Origin: an uncultured Clostridium sp.
Lineage (GTDB): Bacteria > Bacillota > Clostridia > TANB77 > CAG-508
Length of the DNA: 64,000 bases
NCBI GenBank assembly: GCA_947368535.1
Contig: CANBHY010000004.1
Coordinates: 26,242 to 90,241, forward strand
Direction: 5' to 3'
Shown one piece after another: positions 44,430 through 52,781 of this stretch (position 1 is its first letter; every line of letters starts with the position of its first letter). The translations under genes were made by a program, and so were the position numbers. The notes under the pieces were generated by a model. It worked only from the letters and a program-made list of their open reading frames with translations. It did not search any database and had not been told where the DNA came from.

Positions 44430-45014
44430 TTAAACTGCTGCTCTTCTGTGAATTATTGTTATTGGTTTTGGAGCTTCTATTCTTCTTATTCTTGTTCTAT
44501 ATTTTCTTAACTTTCCTTTATATATTAACTTTATATTTTTTAATTTTTTAAAATCTTCTGGTTTTATAATTTCGGGTAAATAGCTTACATCTATGTCGCC
44601 TTCTTCTAAGGCTTTTTTTACAAATTCTGCGCAATACATTGCGTGTTCTCTTTGTATTCTCTTATTAAACATAACACAGAATACGCCTATAAAATTGAAT
44701 TTATATTCTTTTCTTCTTTTATATAATTCGTGTGCGAATTTTTTTATTTCTACATATTGTCTATCTGTTACTTCTAATTCATATACTGAGGCTTCTGTGT
44801 TTTTAAATCTTTTGTATGTTCCTGTAGTTAAAGATTCTTTTATAAATCCTCCTATAAAAGCGTTGTATGTATATAATCTTCCAAATGAATACATATCTTC
44901 GAGTTCTTCATCGAAAGCAAGTGATACATGTGAATAGTCTTTCTTAGTATATAATTTAATAGCATTTGATAGTAGTGTACCTGTATGTGTTAAAGTGATA
45001 TATATCTTTTGCAT
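44430..45014 (-). CDS. Permuted papain-like (YiiX/NlpC-P60-type) hydrolase-like protein
   Basis: 194 residues. KKDYSHVSLAFDE holds a probable catalytic His, and HAMYCAEFVKKAL the Cys in front of a helix: this His-before-Cys order is that of circularly permuted NlpC/P60 enzymes. The C-terminus is basic (KLRKYRTRIRR). No signal peptide. It may cleave amide or thioester bonds. AAAGGAG precedes the ATG, with a good promoter. Confidence 0.75.
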   Translation of the reverse strand: MQKIYITLTHTGTLLSNAIKLYTKKDYSHVSLAFDEELEDMYSFGRLYTYNAFIGGFIKESLTTGTYKRFKNTEASVYELEVTDRQYVEIKKFAHELYKRRKEYKFNFIGVFCVMFNKRIQREHAMYCAEFVKKALEEGDIDVSYLPEIIKPEDFKKLKNIKLIYKGKLRKYRTRIRRIEAPKPITIIHRRAAV

Positions 45015-45042
45015 GAAAATCTCCTTTCGTCTATCAATATTA

Positions 45043-45071
45043 ATTATAACTTTTGACTTATAAATTGTAAA
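45043..45071 (-). promoter_or_regulatory. Promoter of the papain-like gene
   Basis: Minus-strand TTTACA (45066-45071), 17-base spacer, TATAAT (45043-45048). Confidence 0.75.
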
Positions 45072-45168
45072 TGTTTTTTATTAAATTTCTTCCGTCCTTT
45101 TTCTTACAATTTTGTCATTTTTCACATATTATATTTTATGCATATAATTATTAATTTTTCCTTAAATT

Positions 45169-45777
45169 CTAATTTTCATATATTAATTTTCTTGCTTCTT
45201 TTAAATTTTCTATAATTTGTTCCTCAAATTTTTCTTTTATATTATATTTTTCAAAAATTATTTCTTTTACTTTTAATTGTTTTTCTTTAGATAGTTTATT
45301 CCATTTTGGTTCAATTTCTTCTATGAATTCTATCCATTTTAAATATATGTTTTTGTTTCTTTTATATATTTTATTGTTTCCGTTTAGCCATTTGTTTACA
45401 CTAGTTTTTTTATTTTCATCTACTGGGCATGTGTGCATATTTATGAATAAATCTTTTTCTACATCTATTGGCATTAGTGGAAACATTATACATTGAATTG
45501 GTTTTACTTTATGTATTTTACATTTAAAGGTTTTATCATCATTTAGAATACATCTTCTTTCTTCACCAATTCCTTTTAAGGCAATTTCTGGTTCTTCTCC
45601 TTCTACTTCATAAGTGTATTTTTCTAAAAATTCTTTTATTTCTATTTTCAAAAATTTACTTATTTCCAAAATGTTTATTGGAGTTAGTTTTATATCTCCT
45701 CTATATTTACAACATCTATCACATATTTTGCAACTTAAATTTGTTTTTGATTTCATTGTTAATATTTCTTTTTCCAT
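45169..45777 (-). CDS. YkgJ-family cysteine cluster protein
   Basis: 202 residues. The N-terminal CKICDRCCKYRGDI and the central CILNDDKTFKCKIHKVKPIQC give the Cys pattern of the YkgJ (zinc or iron-sulfur cluster) family, and CPVDE follows. The last ~60 residues are helical and Lys-rich. The function of the family is not established. AGAGGT precedes the ATG. Confidence 0.9.
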   Translation of the reverse strand: MEKEILTMKSKTNLSCKICDRCCKYRGDIKLTPINILEISKFLKIEIKEFLEKYTYEVEGEEPEIALKGIGEERRCILNDDKTFKCKIHKVKPIQCIMFPLMPIDVEKDLFINMHTCPVDENKKTSVNKWLNGNNKIYKRNKNIYLKWIEFIEEIEPKWNKLSKEKQLKVKEIIFEKYNIKEKFEEQIIENLKEARKLIYEN

Positions 45778-45812
45778 TATTACCTCTGTTTTAGAATATG
45801 TTTTTATAAATA

Positions 45813-45852
45813 AAAACGGGCCTCAAACTTTTGATAGTCTGAGGTCCGTTTT
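45813..45852 (-). terminator. Terminator of GC-rich cassette 2
   Basis: Long GC-rich hairpin, with AAAACGG pairing with CCGTTTT at its base, and T-rich on the minus-strand side. Confidence 0.8.
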
Positions 45853-45887
45853 GCGATCTGTTGAACAATTTTGTTGATCGCTTTTTG

Positions 45888-46253
45888 TTACTTTAAGAAA
45901 GGCAAAGTCTCCGGATCGTACTCAACATCTTTGGTGTGATATGCCCCGATATGAGTAAGCTCCAAAAAATCTTCAACCAGGATGGCTCTACCATGTTTCA
46001 GGCATGCTTCTTTGTTCGGTACCGGATCTTCAATGTGCTTTGTCTTGCCATGCCGCTCCAACAGGTACTCACCGTCAATTACATATTCGGTCAGTTTGTC
46101 ATGTTTGTGCAGCTCACAATACAACTGTCTCAAAAGAGACACCTCCTGAAGTGCCGTTTCCGGCTTTTCCCGAAACATAGCGTTGATTCCGTTACGTGTG
46201 TCGAAGTACATACGTGGTGTTTTGAATAACCACTCCTGCTGTCTTTCTGTCAT
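45888..46253 (-). CDS. GC-rich small protein of unknown function, foreign-looking
   Basis: 121 residues, soluble and rich in charged and aromatic residues; no motif recognised. Codon use is GC-rich, unlike its neighbours, and CGG occurs twice in frame as an ordinary codon, in MFREK and LERHG, followed by G and C. TAGGAGGG precedes the ATG. With its own promoter and GC-rich terminator it forms a single-gene cassette like the one at 34274-35090; the two proteins are not similar. Confidence 0.7.
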   Translation of the reverse strand: MTERQQEWLFKTPRMYFDTRNGINAMFREKPETALQEVSLLRQLYCELHKHDKLTEYVIDGEYLLERHGKTKHIEDPVPNKEACLKHGRAILVEDFLELTHIGAYHTKDVEYDPETLPFLK

Positions 46254-46342
46254 ATACTTTCCCTCCTATAGAGAAACCTGTTTTTCGTAATATCTTTACA
46301 TTCTGATACTTTGAAAAACATTTGCCATGGGTTTACTCTTTT

Positions 46343-46371
46343 ATTATACCTCATTTCAATATATTTTTCAA
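46343..46371 (-). promoter_or_regulatory. Promoter of GC-rich cassette 2
   Basis: Minus-strand TTGAAA (46366-46371), 17-base spacer, TATAAT (46343-46348). The leader is about 80 bases. Confidence 0.75.
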
Positions 46372-46393
46372 TTGTTTTCATGCTTTATGTTTA

Positions 46394-46702
46394 CTAAAGT
46401 TGTAAGCTATAATTTTCTATTTCTATTTTATCTGATAAAAATTCTTCCAGCTTTTTAGGATTTTTAATTAAGTTTTCTTTTTGGAGTTTAGATAGATGTT
46501 TTATCCAATATTCTAATTTTGATGCAAAAACTCTATTTTCTGATTTCCAAGCTCTTTCTAATCTAATTGCAGTATGTTTTTTTGTATATTTTGCACATTT
46601 TTCATCTTTAGTAAAATGTTCTTGCATTCTTTTTTCTAGATTAGTTGTTATTCCTGTGTATATTGAATTATCTTTACATCTTATCATATATGTGTAATAC
46701 AT
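46394..46702 (-). CDS. GIY-YIG nuclease superfamily protein (YhbQ/UPF0213 type)
   Basis: 102 residues. YYTYMIRCKDNSIYTGITTN at the start holds the GIY-YIG-type strands; an Arg in KRMQEH and a late Glu in SKLEYWIKHL complete the usual active-site set. Stand-alone domains of this type may act on DNA or RNA. AGGAGA precedes the ATG. Confidence 0.92.
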   Translation of the reverse strand: MYYTYMIRCKDNSIYTGITTNLEKRMQEHFTKDEKCAKYTKKHTAIRLERAWKSENRVFASKLEYWIKHLSKLQKENLIKNPKKLEEFLSDKIEIENYSLQL

Positions 46703-46712
46703 CTATTTTCTC

Positions 46713-47495
46713 CTAATTTTCTACTTTTATGTCTCCACAATCTACATCTATTTTTAATGTCACTTCTGATTGTCTGCTATTCTTTTTTATCTTTTCATCA
46801 CCTAAATCACAGTGTGCGTCTATAAAAATATCGTTTGTTTCTCCGATTTTTACGTCCCCTAAATCATTTTCTATTTTTGAGTTTTCTTGTAATGTTAGTT
46901 TTTTTATTTTTATATCTCCACAATTTGATTTTATGTTTAAACTATTTAATACTTCTTCTATTTCCGTTGTTCCTAAATCGTTTTCAATTTCTGCATTTTT
47001 AATTTTTCCTAAATTTATATCTCCACAGTTTTGTTCTATTTTAATGCTTGCGTTTTCTAGACTCACTATTTCTATATCTCCCAAATCAGAGTCTATTTCT
47101 ATTTCTTTTTCATACTCTTTAGGAAGATATATTACTATATCATTTAGGCGTATATTAAAACCAAATATATGGCTTTTTTGAATTGATTCTACTTTTAGTG
47201 TATTTCCAGTTTGTTCTACATCTATTTTGTTTTCTTTTTCTCCATATACAACAACTCTGATTTTTTTGTCGTCACTTTCTTCAAATTTTATATCTCCTGC
47301 AGAAGATTTTATTGATATCTTTTCTATTTTTTCTGTTTCATATTTTTCATCATAAACAATGTCCTTGCTTTTTGCTCTTATGAATCCCATAAAGCTTATT
47401 TTTCCACTTATTCCTAAGCATAATATTACTATTAATATAGCCACTATTATAGTTAATAATATAATCATTGTAATTACCAATCCTTTATTTTTCAT
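46713..47495 (-). CDS. DUF4097-type beta-helix protein with N-terminal membrane helix
   Basis: 260 residues. One membrane helix (about 7-30), then regular repeats of about 20 residues with a (D/C)-(L/C)-G-D-(I/V) turn: SAGDIKF, DLGDIEIV, NCGDINLG, DLGTTEIE, NCGDIKIK, DLGDVKIG, DCGDIKVE. This is the DUF4097 (putative adhesin) beta-helix. Genes of this kind often follow an XRE or PadR regulator, as here. It overlaps the XRE gene by 11 bases; AAAAGGAGG lies inside that gene. Confidence 0.85.
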   Translation of the reverse strand: MKNKGLVITMIILLTIIVAILIVILCLGISGKISFMGFIRAKSKDIVYDEKYETEKIEKISIKSSAGDIKFEESDDKKIRVVVYGEKENKIDVEQTGNTLKVESIQKSHIFGFNIRLNDIVIYLPKEYEKEIEIDSDLGDIEIVSLENASIKIEQNCGDINLGKIKNAEIENDLGTTEIEEVLNSLNIKSNCGDIKIKKLTLQENSKIENDLGDVKIGETNDIFIDAHCDLGDEKIKKNSRQSEVTLKIDVDCGDIKVEN

Positions 47496-48147
47496 CTTCG
47501 ATGTCCTCCTTTTCGTTTAGCATAAAGATTAGTTTTACTATTTGACATATTACTTCATCTATAATAAAAATAATCCATGTTATGTGCCATGCCATAGTTG
47601 CAAAGCTAACTATAAAATATATAATTACTCCTAATATTTCAATTATGCTTTTTATTTGTTTTACTACTTTGGCTTCTTTTTCTTCTTTTTTAGTTTTTTC
47701 AAATTTTGGAACAGACATATAGTGTTTTACTATTCTTGTTGTCGCTATAGCTATTATAAATAAAAATATTGCACTAGCTAATATTGGATTCATTCTTAAA
47801 ACTGGTATTGCTACCATTATAAAAATTACTGATAATATGTATAAGAATACTGACGTACTTACTACTTCTGCTGATTTTATTTTCACTTGCTCTTTTGTAA
47901 GTGGTGTATATTTTTCTTCTTGCTCTGCTTTTTCAGTTTTTGTTTCTTGTTTTTTACCTGTAAGTAGTTCTTCTGTTGATATTCCAAATAATTCACATAG
48001 TGGAACTATTTTATCAAAATCTGGTGTTGTTTGATTTGTTTCCCATTTAGAAACGGTTTGTCTTGATACGTTTAATTTTTCTGCAACCTCTTCTTGTGAT
48101 AAGTTTTTTTCTTTTCTTAATTCATATAATTTTTCTCCAATGTTCAT
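47485..48147 (-). CDS. XRE-family regulator with membrane helices
   Basis: 220 residues from the ATG at 48147, with AAAGGAAGG upstream; the longer frame to 48255 is not supported. Helix-turn-helix at residues 1-60: KLYELRKEKNLSQEEVAEKL and NVSRQTVSKWE. The C-terminal half has about four membrane helices. It may sense envelope state and control the DUF4097 gene it overlaps. Confidence 0.88.
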   Translation of the reverse strand: MNIGEKLYELRKEKNLSQEEVAEKLNVSRQTVSKWETNQTTPDFDKIVPLCELFGISTEELLTGKKQETKTEKAEQEEKYTPLTKEQVKIKSAEVVSTSVFLYILSVIFIMVAIPVLRMNPILASAIFLFIIAIATTRIVKHYMSVPKFEKTKKEEKEAKVVKQIKSIIEILGVIIYFIVSFATMAWHITWIIFIIDEVICQIVKLIFMLNEKEDIEDEK

Positions 48148-48262
48148 TTTATTTTCCTTCCTTTCTTTTCGAATTATAACTTTTTCGTTTGGTTGCATTC
48201 TACCAATTTTGCTTTGAAATTTGTCAACTGAACTTAACATTTCGCTTTTTATCAATGTTTCA

Positions 48263-48754
48263 TTAATGATTTAAACTATCTTTTTCTTTTATTTTATCTA
48301 TTATTGTTTTTAATTCTTTTTCAAAAATTGTACCTTTTGCCAAATTGGTGTACCACTTTTCTGTTTCTTTTATGTATTTTTTTCTAAATTCTTTTGTTAT
48401 ATATAGTGAGTCTCTTAGATTGTGTAATCTATCTGCTAGTTTAACATTTTTAGCTATTTCATTTTCACTTATTCTTTTAATATATTCTTTCATGATATAG
48501 CCATTTTCTTTTGTTAATAATTTTACAGCTATTGCAGTTTCACTGTCTGTCAGTTTCTCAATTTCTTCAAAAGTAGTGTTGGTATCTTCTAATAAATCAT
48601 GAAACAATCCTACTATTTGATATTTTTTTGAAAAACCTTTACTTTTTAAAATATTGCTTACTTCTAAAGGATGTGTATAATATGGTGTTCCTTGATCTCG
48701 CATCTGTCCTTTATGTTTTTCTTTCATAAATTCTATAGCATCTTTTATTTCCAT
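48263..48754 (-). CDS. HD-domain (p)ppGpp hydrolase-like protein
   Basis: 163 residues. TPYYTHPLEVS, LFHDLLEDTN and NVKLADRLHNLRD are the metal-binding motifs of the SpoT/MESH1 HD hydrolase group. No synthetase domain is present. It may hydrolyse (p)ppGpp or a related nucleotide. AAAAGGAG precedes the ATG. Its likely promoter at 48968-48996 gives an unusually long ~205-base leader. Confidence 0.88.
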   Translation of the reverse strand: MEIKDAIEFMKEKHKGQMRDQGTPYYTHPLEVSNILKSKGFSKKYQIVGLFHDLLEDTNTTFEEIEKLTDSETAIAVKLLTKENGYIMKEYIKRISENEIAKNVKLADRLHNLRDSLYITKEFRKKYIKETEKWYTNLAKGTIFEKELKTIIDKIKEKDSLNH

Positions 48755-48967
48755 ATTTTCTCCTTTTAATTAATTTATTTTTTGTTCTTCTCTTTTTGAC
48801 TTTCTCCTTTTTCGAAGTTTGTACCGTTCTCAAATTGTGCATTTTTAGATTTTGTGGTTGGATAGGTGAATGGCAATCTTGTGCATATGTTAAAAATCTT
48901 ATATCTAATCCTGATTTTTAATTTGTTTTTATTTCTTTCATTAAAATCCCTGTTCCTTTACGTAAAA

Positions 48968-48996
48968 ATTATATCATTCTTGTTTTGGCTTTACAA
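48968..48996 (-). promoter_or_regulatory. Promoter with long leader for the HD hydrolase gene
   Basis: Minus-strand TTGTAA (48991-48996), 17-base spacer, TATAAT (48968-48973). The leader (48755-48961) contains no recognised riboswitch and no good ORF. Confidence 0.65.
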
Positions 48997-49004
48997 CAAA
49001 AATA

Positions 49005-49033
49005 AAAAGCAATATGAAAATCATATTACTTTT
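49005..49033 (-). terminator. Terminator of the Nudix gene
   Basis: Hairpin of 5 + 7 bp with one mismatch (49005-49017 with 49021-49033), followed by TTTTTATTTTT on the minus strand. Confidence 0.75.
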
Positions 49034-49038
49034 ATTTT

Positions 49039-49545
49039 CTACTTTTCTATATATTCTTTTATTTTTTCTCTTACAAATTCCCATCTTTCTTTTATAAACA
49101 TGCCGTTTTTAAATATTTCTTCTATTTCATCAAAAGTAGCAAATTTTACTTCAGATACTTCATCTTCTTGCATAATTATTTTATTTAAGTCTACATCTTG
49201 CTTTATAAGATATTCTTCTGTCCATATGTTGTCTGTTTTGTATCTTGCCATTTTAATCGCATTTTCTACTTTTAATTCTATTCCTAATTCTTCTAAAGTT
49301 TCTCTTTTTAATGCTTCTAGTAATGTTTCTCCTTTTATGACTGAACCTCCTGTCATTGCCCATACATTTGGCTCTAGCTTCTTTTTAGGTGATCTTTTTT
49401 GAATTAGAATTTTATTTTCTGAGTTTATTATCCATGCATCAACTCCTTGGTGATATATACCTTCTTCCCATACTTTCTTATCACCTTTACACATAGTTTC
49501 TCCAGTTATATTTCCATTCTCGTCTAAGATATCCCAAACTTCCAT
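49039..49545 (-). CDS. Nudix hydrolase
   Basis: 168 residues. The Nudix box GGSVIKGETLLEALKRETLEELG is complete with REXXEE-type metal ligands (in RETLEELG). The N-terminus (VWDILDENGNITGE) resembles the YfcD/Idi-like subgroup. Substrate unknown, likely a nucleoside diphosphate derivative. AAAAGGAG precedes the ATG. Confidence 0.93.
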   Translation of the reverse strand: MEVWDILDENGNITGETMCKGDKKVWEEGIYHQGVDAWIINSENKILIQKRSPKKKLEPNVWAMTGGSVIKGETLLEALKRETLEELGIELKVENAIKMARYKTDNIWTEEYLIKQDVDLNKIIMQEDEVSEVKFATFDEIEEIFKNGMFIKERWEFVREKIKEYIEK

Positions 49546-49770
49546 TTTTTCTCCTTTTAAAATTATTCTTTTATACTTTATATCATATATAATAAAATTT
49601 ATAAAGTATTTTAAAATGAAATTGTATTATGTTTGCATGAATTACATTTTGTTCCTATTTGGATTTAAATTTGTATTTACATATATATTATTATCTAATG
49701 CAATCATCAATCCTTTTGTAGTAGCAATACCATGATATAATAACTCTAATTTATATTCATATAATTTTTT
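49546..49770. other. Intergenic stretch, nothing recognised
   Basis: Very AT-rich. The only structure is a 9-bp inverted repeat whose arms lie 70 bases apart (49699-49707 and 49778-49786), the second inside the pseudogene end. No gene, promoter pair or known RNA was seen. Confidence 0.5.
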
Positions 49771-49973
49771 TCATCTTATGATTGCACTTTTTCCACATAG
49801 TTGGCAATTCCATTCAGTTAGTGCATCTCCTGCAACTTCTAAAGAATGATCTGTTGTGCAATATTCTTCTACAAGATTATCTATGTTTTTGTTTTTAATT
49901 TATTTGATAAAAGTATTGTAACTCCAACAAACATCACTACTATAATTATACCTATAAAAACTTTTTTACTCAT
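49771..49973 (-). pseudogene. Frameshifted small membrane/zinc-ribbon protein
   Basis: An ATG at 49973 with a strong AAGGAGAT site opens 30 residues with a membrane helix (MSKKVFIGIIIVVMFVG) and stops at TAG (49881). A shift in the A-rich stretch just before the stop gives 34 more residues ending in EWNCQLCGKSAIIR, a zinc-ribbon-like end. The break is at A-runs and not at CGG, so it looks like ordinary decay. Confidence 0.6.
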
Positions 49974-50022
49974 CTATTATCTCCTTGACAACTTACCATT
50001 ACTTTCCACTAATAATTATATT

Positions 50023-50742
50023 CTATCCTTCAAAAGGTACTATTTTTACATAAACATATTTCTCATCAGCATCTCCTATTATTTTTATTCCTGCTGTTTT
50101 AGACTTTAATTCATTATCTCTATATTCCCAATCATCAGATATACTATATAATCCTAAATATTGAGCATATTCCAATAATACTTTTTGTGTTATTTCAGAA
50201 TATTCTTTTTTTACTGTATATGCTATAATTTTATTTGTTTCATTTTCTATTTCTATGCTTGCAATAGCTTCATCTAACGAATCTTGTGTAAATATTTTTA
50301 CCTGCATATACTTTATCTTGTCATTATCATAATCCAAAATTCTATATGTAATAAACTTTGATGAAAACTGATTATAAAAATCTTTCTCTATAATGTTTTG
50401 TCTTATTAATTCTTGAAATTTATTTAATGTGTAATCTATATTTTCATCATTAATTTGAATATTCACATCCCCTTCTGTTTCTTTTACTATTGTTGTTTCT
50501 GTTGCACTTACGATATCTGAAACTTGAACATTATATTTATCCATATTATATTTGCTATATATTTTTTCAATTAACTCTACACTTTTTGCATTTTCATTTA
50601 AAGCGTGTATCTTTTGGCTTATAGTATATTTATCTGACAATATTTTTTTATCTTGTATATTTGTTATTATTTTAGGGATAGCAAATGAAAGTATCGTAAT
50701 TAATATAAGTGATATATATATCAAAAATGTTTTATTCTTCAA
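50023..50742 (-). CDS. Extracytoplasmic accessory protein of the two-component system
   Basis: 239 residues from a TTG at 50742, chosen because GGAGGTG lies nine bases upstream; no ATG fits. One N-terminal membrane helix (about 5-25), then an extracellular alpha/beta region (SDIVSATETTIV, YMQVKIFTQDSLDEA). The gene overlaps the histidine kinase by 11 bases, so it is translationally coupled. The arrangement recalls YycH/YycI-type helpers of sensor kinases, but I see no clear sequence match. Confidence 0.75.
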   Translation of the reverse strand: MKNKTFLIYISLILITILSFAIPKIITNIQDKKILSDKYTISQKIHALNENAKSVELIEKIYSKYNMDKYNVQVSDIVSATETTIVKETEGDVNIQINDENIDYTLNKFQELIRQNIIEKDFYNQFSSKFITYRILDYDNDKIKYMQVKIFTQDSLDEAIASIEIENETNKIIAYTVKKEYSEITQKVLLEYAQYLGLYSISDDWEYRDNELKSKTAGIKIIGDADEKYVYVKIVPFEG

Positions 50743-52135
50743 TATCTGCCACCTCCAGATAAAATGATACACAAGTTCCCTTATTTAATTCGCTTTCAAT
50801 GATAAGTTTTGTATTATGAATTTTTGCAATTTTTTCACATATTGAAAGTCCAATGCCATTTCTTCCATTTTCTCTTGCTCTTGCTTTGTCTACCATATAA
50901 AAACTTTCTACTATTCTTGGTATTTCTTCTTTTGATATTCCACAGCCTTTATCTTCTATTGAAATTTTATATTTATTCTGCTCATTTTTCCCTATTACTC
51001 TTATGATTTTATCCTTTGGGTTTGCTTTTTTACTGTTGTCTATCAAATTTCTTAAACAATCCTCTAATAATATTGTATCTGCCATTATATATCCATCTTC
51101 TATATCTAATTTTAGTTCTATATCTCCTAAACTTTCATGTATGTCTTTATATAGGTTATTCATAAACCATACTACATTTATGCTTTCTAATTTAACAATT
51201 TCATTTGAGAGTTCCATTAAGTCCATTAATTTATGTGCTAAAGTTTCTAGTCTTTTTGCCTCATTAAATATATAATTTGCAGATTTTATATTTGTTTCTT
51301 TATCGTATTTTCCACTTTTTAAAATATCTGCATAACCTATAATAGATGTCATTGGATTCTTTAGTTCATGTGTAAAGTTTGTAATAAAATCTTCTTTTTG
51401 TTCTACTGAAAGTTCTAATTCGTTTATTTTATTTTCTATTGTTTCTATCATTTTATTGAAACTTTTGGCAAGCTCCCCAATTTCATCATTTGATTTTATA
51501 TTTACTCTTTCGTTATAAAATCCTTTTGTTATTTTTTTACTCATTTCATTTAATTTTCTAATTGGTCTAGTTAAAAATACTGCTAATAGACATATAACAA
51601 TAGATGAAATTACAATAACTACAGTATCTACTTTATAAAAAAACTCGACTTGCCTATCTCTTTCTGTAAAAACATCTGTTATATCATATCTGCTAATAAG
51701 ATTTATCCTTTGGCTGTTTATCTCTACACTTGAAGATACTAATATATACTTTTGTTTTTCTATATCTTTTATTACATATTTTACATCATTTGTTTTACTT
51801 AAAAATGCTAAACTTTCTTCATCTATGTCAATGTTAGAATATATCTTTTCGTTCTCTATATAAATTGATATTTTTTTATCATTTCCTAAATATGAAACAA
51901 GGCTGATTGCATAGCTGCTTAATTTTTCTCTTGATATGTTTCCATCTTTTTCGATATTCGTGGCTATATTATTTTCTATCCCATATCTTTCTAACACATG
52001 AGAATCTATACTTTGATTAATTGTTTTGTCAAATGAATGTTTAAAATTACTTTTTATAATTACTATACCTGCAATAGAAAAAACAATTGAAATGATTGCT
52101 ATAACAGATATAACTATTTTTACTCCAAATTTCAT
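50732..52135 (-). CDS. Sensor histidine kinase
   Basis: 467 residues. Helix 1 about 7-28, extracellular sensor domain about 30-168, helix 2 about 169-188, HAMP about 190-240. HisKA with the phosphorylated His256 in FTHELKNP. The ATPase domain has the N box (LRNLIDNSKKA), G1 (DKGCGIS) and G2 (GRNGIGLSI). It overlaps the response regulator by ATGA. It probably senses envelope or peptide stress, judged from the linked ABC genes. Confidence 0.95.
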   Translation of the reverse strand: MKFGVKIVISVIAIISIVFSIAGIVIIKSNFKHSFDKTINQSIDSHVLERYGIENNIATNIEKDGNISREKLSSYAISLVSYLGNDKKISIYIENEKIYSNIDIDEESLAFLSKTNDVKYVIKDIEKQKYILVSSSVEINSQRINLISRYDITDVFTERDRQVEFFYKVDTVVIVISSIVICLLAVFLTRPIRKLNEMSKKITKGFYNERVNIKSNDEIGELAKSFNKMIETIENKINELELSVEQKEDFITNFTHELKNPMTSIIGYADILKSGKYDKETNIKSANYIFNEAKRLETLAHKLMDLMELSNEIVKLESINVVWFMNNLYKDIHESLGDIELKLDIEDGYIMADTILLEDCLRNLIDNSKKANPKDKIIRVIGKNEQNKYKISIEDKGCGISKEEIPRIVESFYMVDKARARENGRNGIGLSICEKIAKIHNTKLIIESELNKGTCVSFYLEVADIEE

Positions 52136-52779
52136 TTATTCCCCCTAAAAATATAGCCTACTCCATGAATTGTTTTAAGCCTATCATTTAAGTCTAGCTT
52201 TTTTCTTATTCTTTGTATATGAAGTGTTAATGTTTGAGAATCCAATTCTTCATCACTCCATACTTTCTCTAGTATATCTTCTCTTTTTAGTGCTTTATCT
52301 TGATTTTCATATAAATATATAAACAGATCAAATTCCTTTGGTGTTAGTTTTATTTCATTTCCTTGTTTTTTTATGATTCTACTTTCTAAATTAATTTGTA
52401 TATCTCCTAATTCTATTTTTTTGTGGCATCTTCTAATAACTGCATTTACTCTTGAAATTAATTCTTCTATTTCAAATGGCTTTACAATATAGTCATCTGC
52501 CCCCATATCTAATCCTTTTGTTCTGTCTTTCAGTTGTCCTTTGGCTGTTATAAATATTACAGGAAGTTCCATAGTTTTTGCATAATCTAGTAACTCATAT
52601 CCATTAAATTTTGGTAGCATAATATCAAGCAAAGCTAAATCATACTTGCCTGTTTCTATTAAATTCGCTCCTTTTTCTCCATCTAAAGCATAATCTACTT
52701 CATAACCTACATTTTTTAGTGCAATACTTATTAAGTCTACTATTGGGAATTCATCTTCTACTACCAAAATTCTATTCAT
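52132..52779 (-). CDS. OmpR/PhoB-family response regulator
   Basis: 215 residues. Receiver domain with Asp52 (ALLDIMLPKFNG), acidic pocket VVEDE and FITAK; winged-helix domain about 120-213 with RIRKKLDLNDRLKTIHGVGY. It is phosphorylated by the adjacent kinase and binds DNA to control transcription. It lies two bases after the permease gene. Confidence 0.95.
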   Translation of the reverse strand: MNRILVVEDEFPIVDLISIALKNVGYEVDYALDGEKGANLIETGKYDLALLDIMLPKFNGYELLDYAKTMELPVIFITAKGQLKDRTKGLDMGADDYIVKPFEIEELISRVNAVIRRCHKKIELGDIQINLESRIIKKQGNEIKLTPKEFDLFIYLYENQDKALKREDILEKVWSDEELDSQTLTLHIQRIRKKLDLNDRLKTIHGVGYIFRGNK

Positions 52780-52781
52780 AA

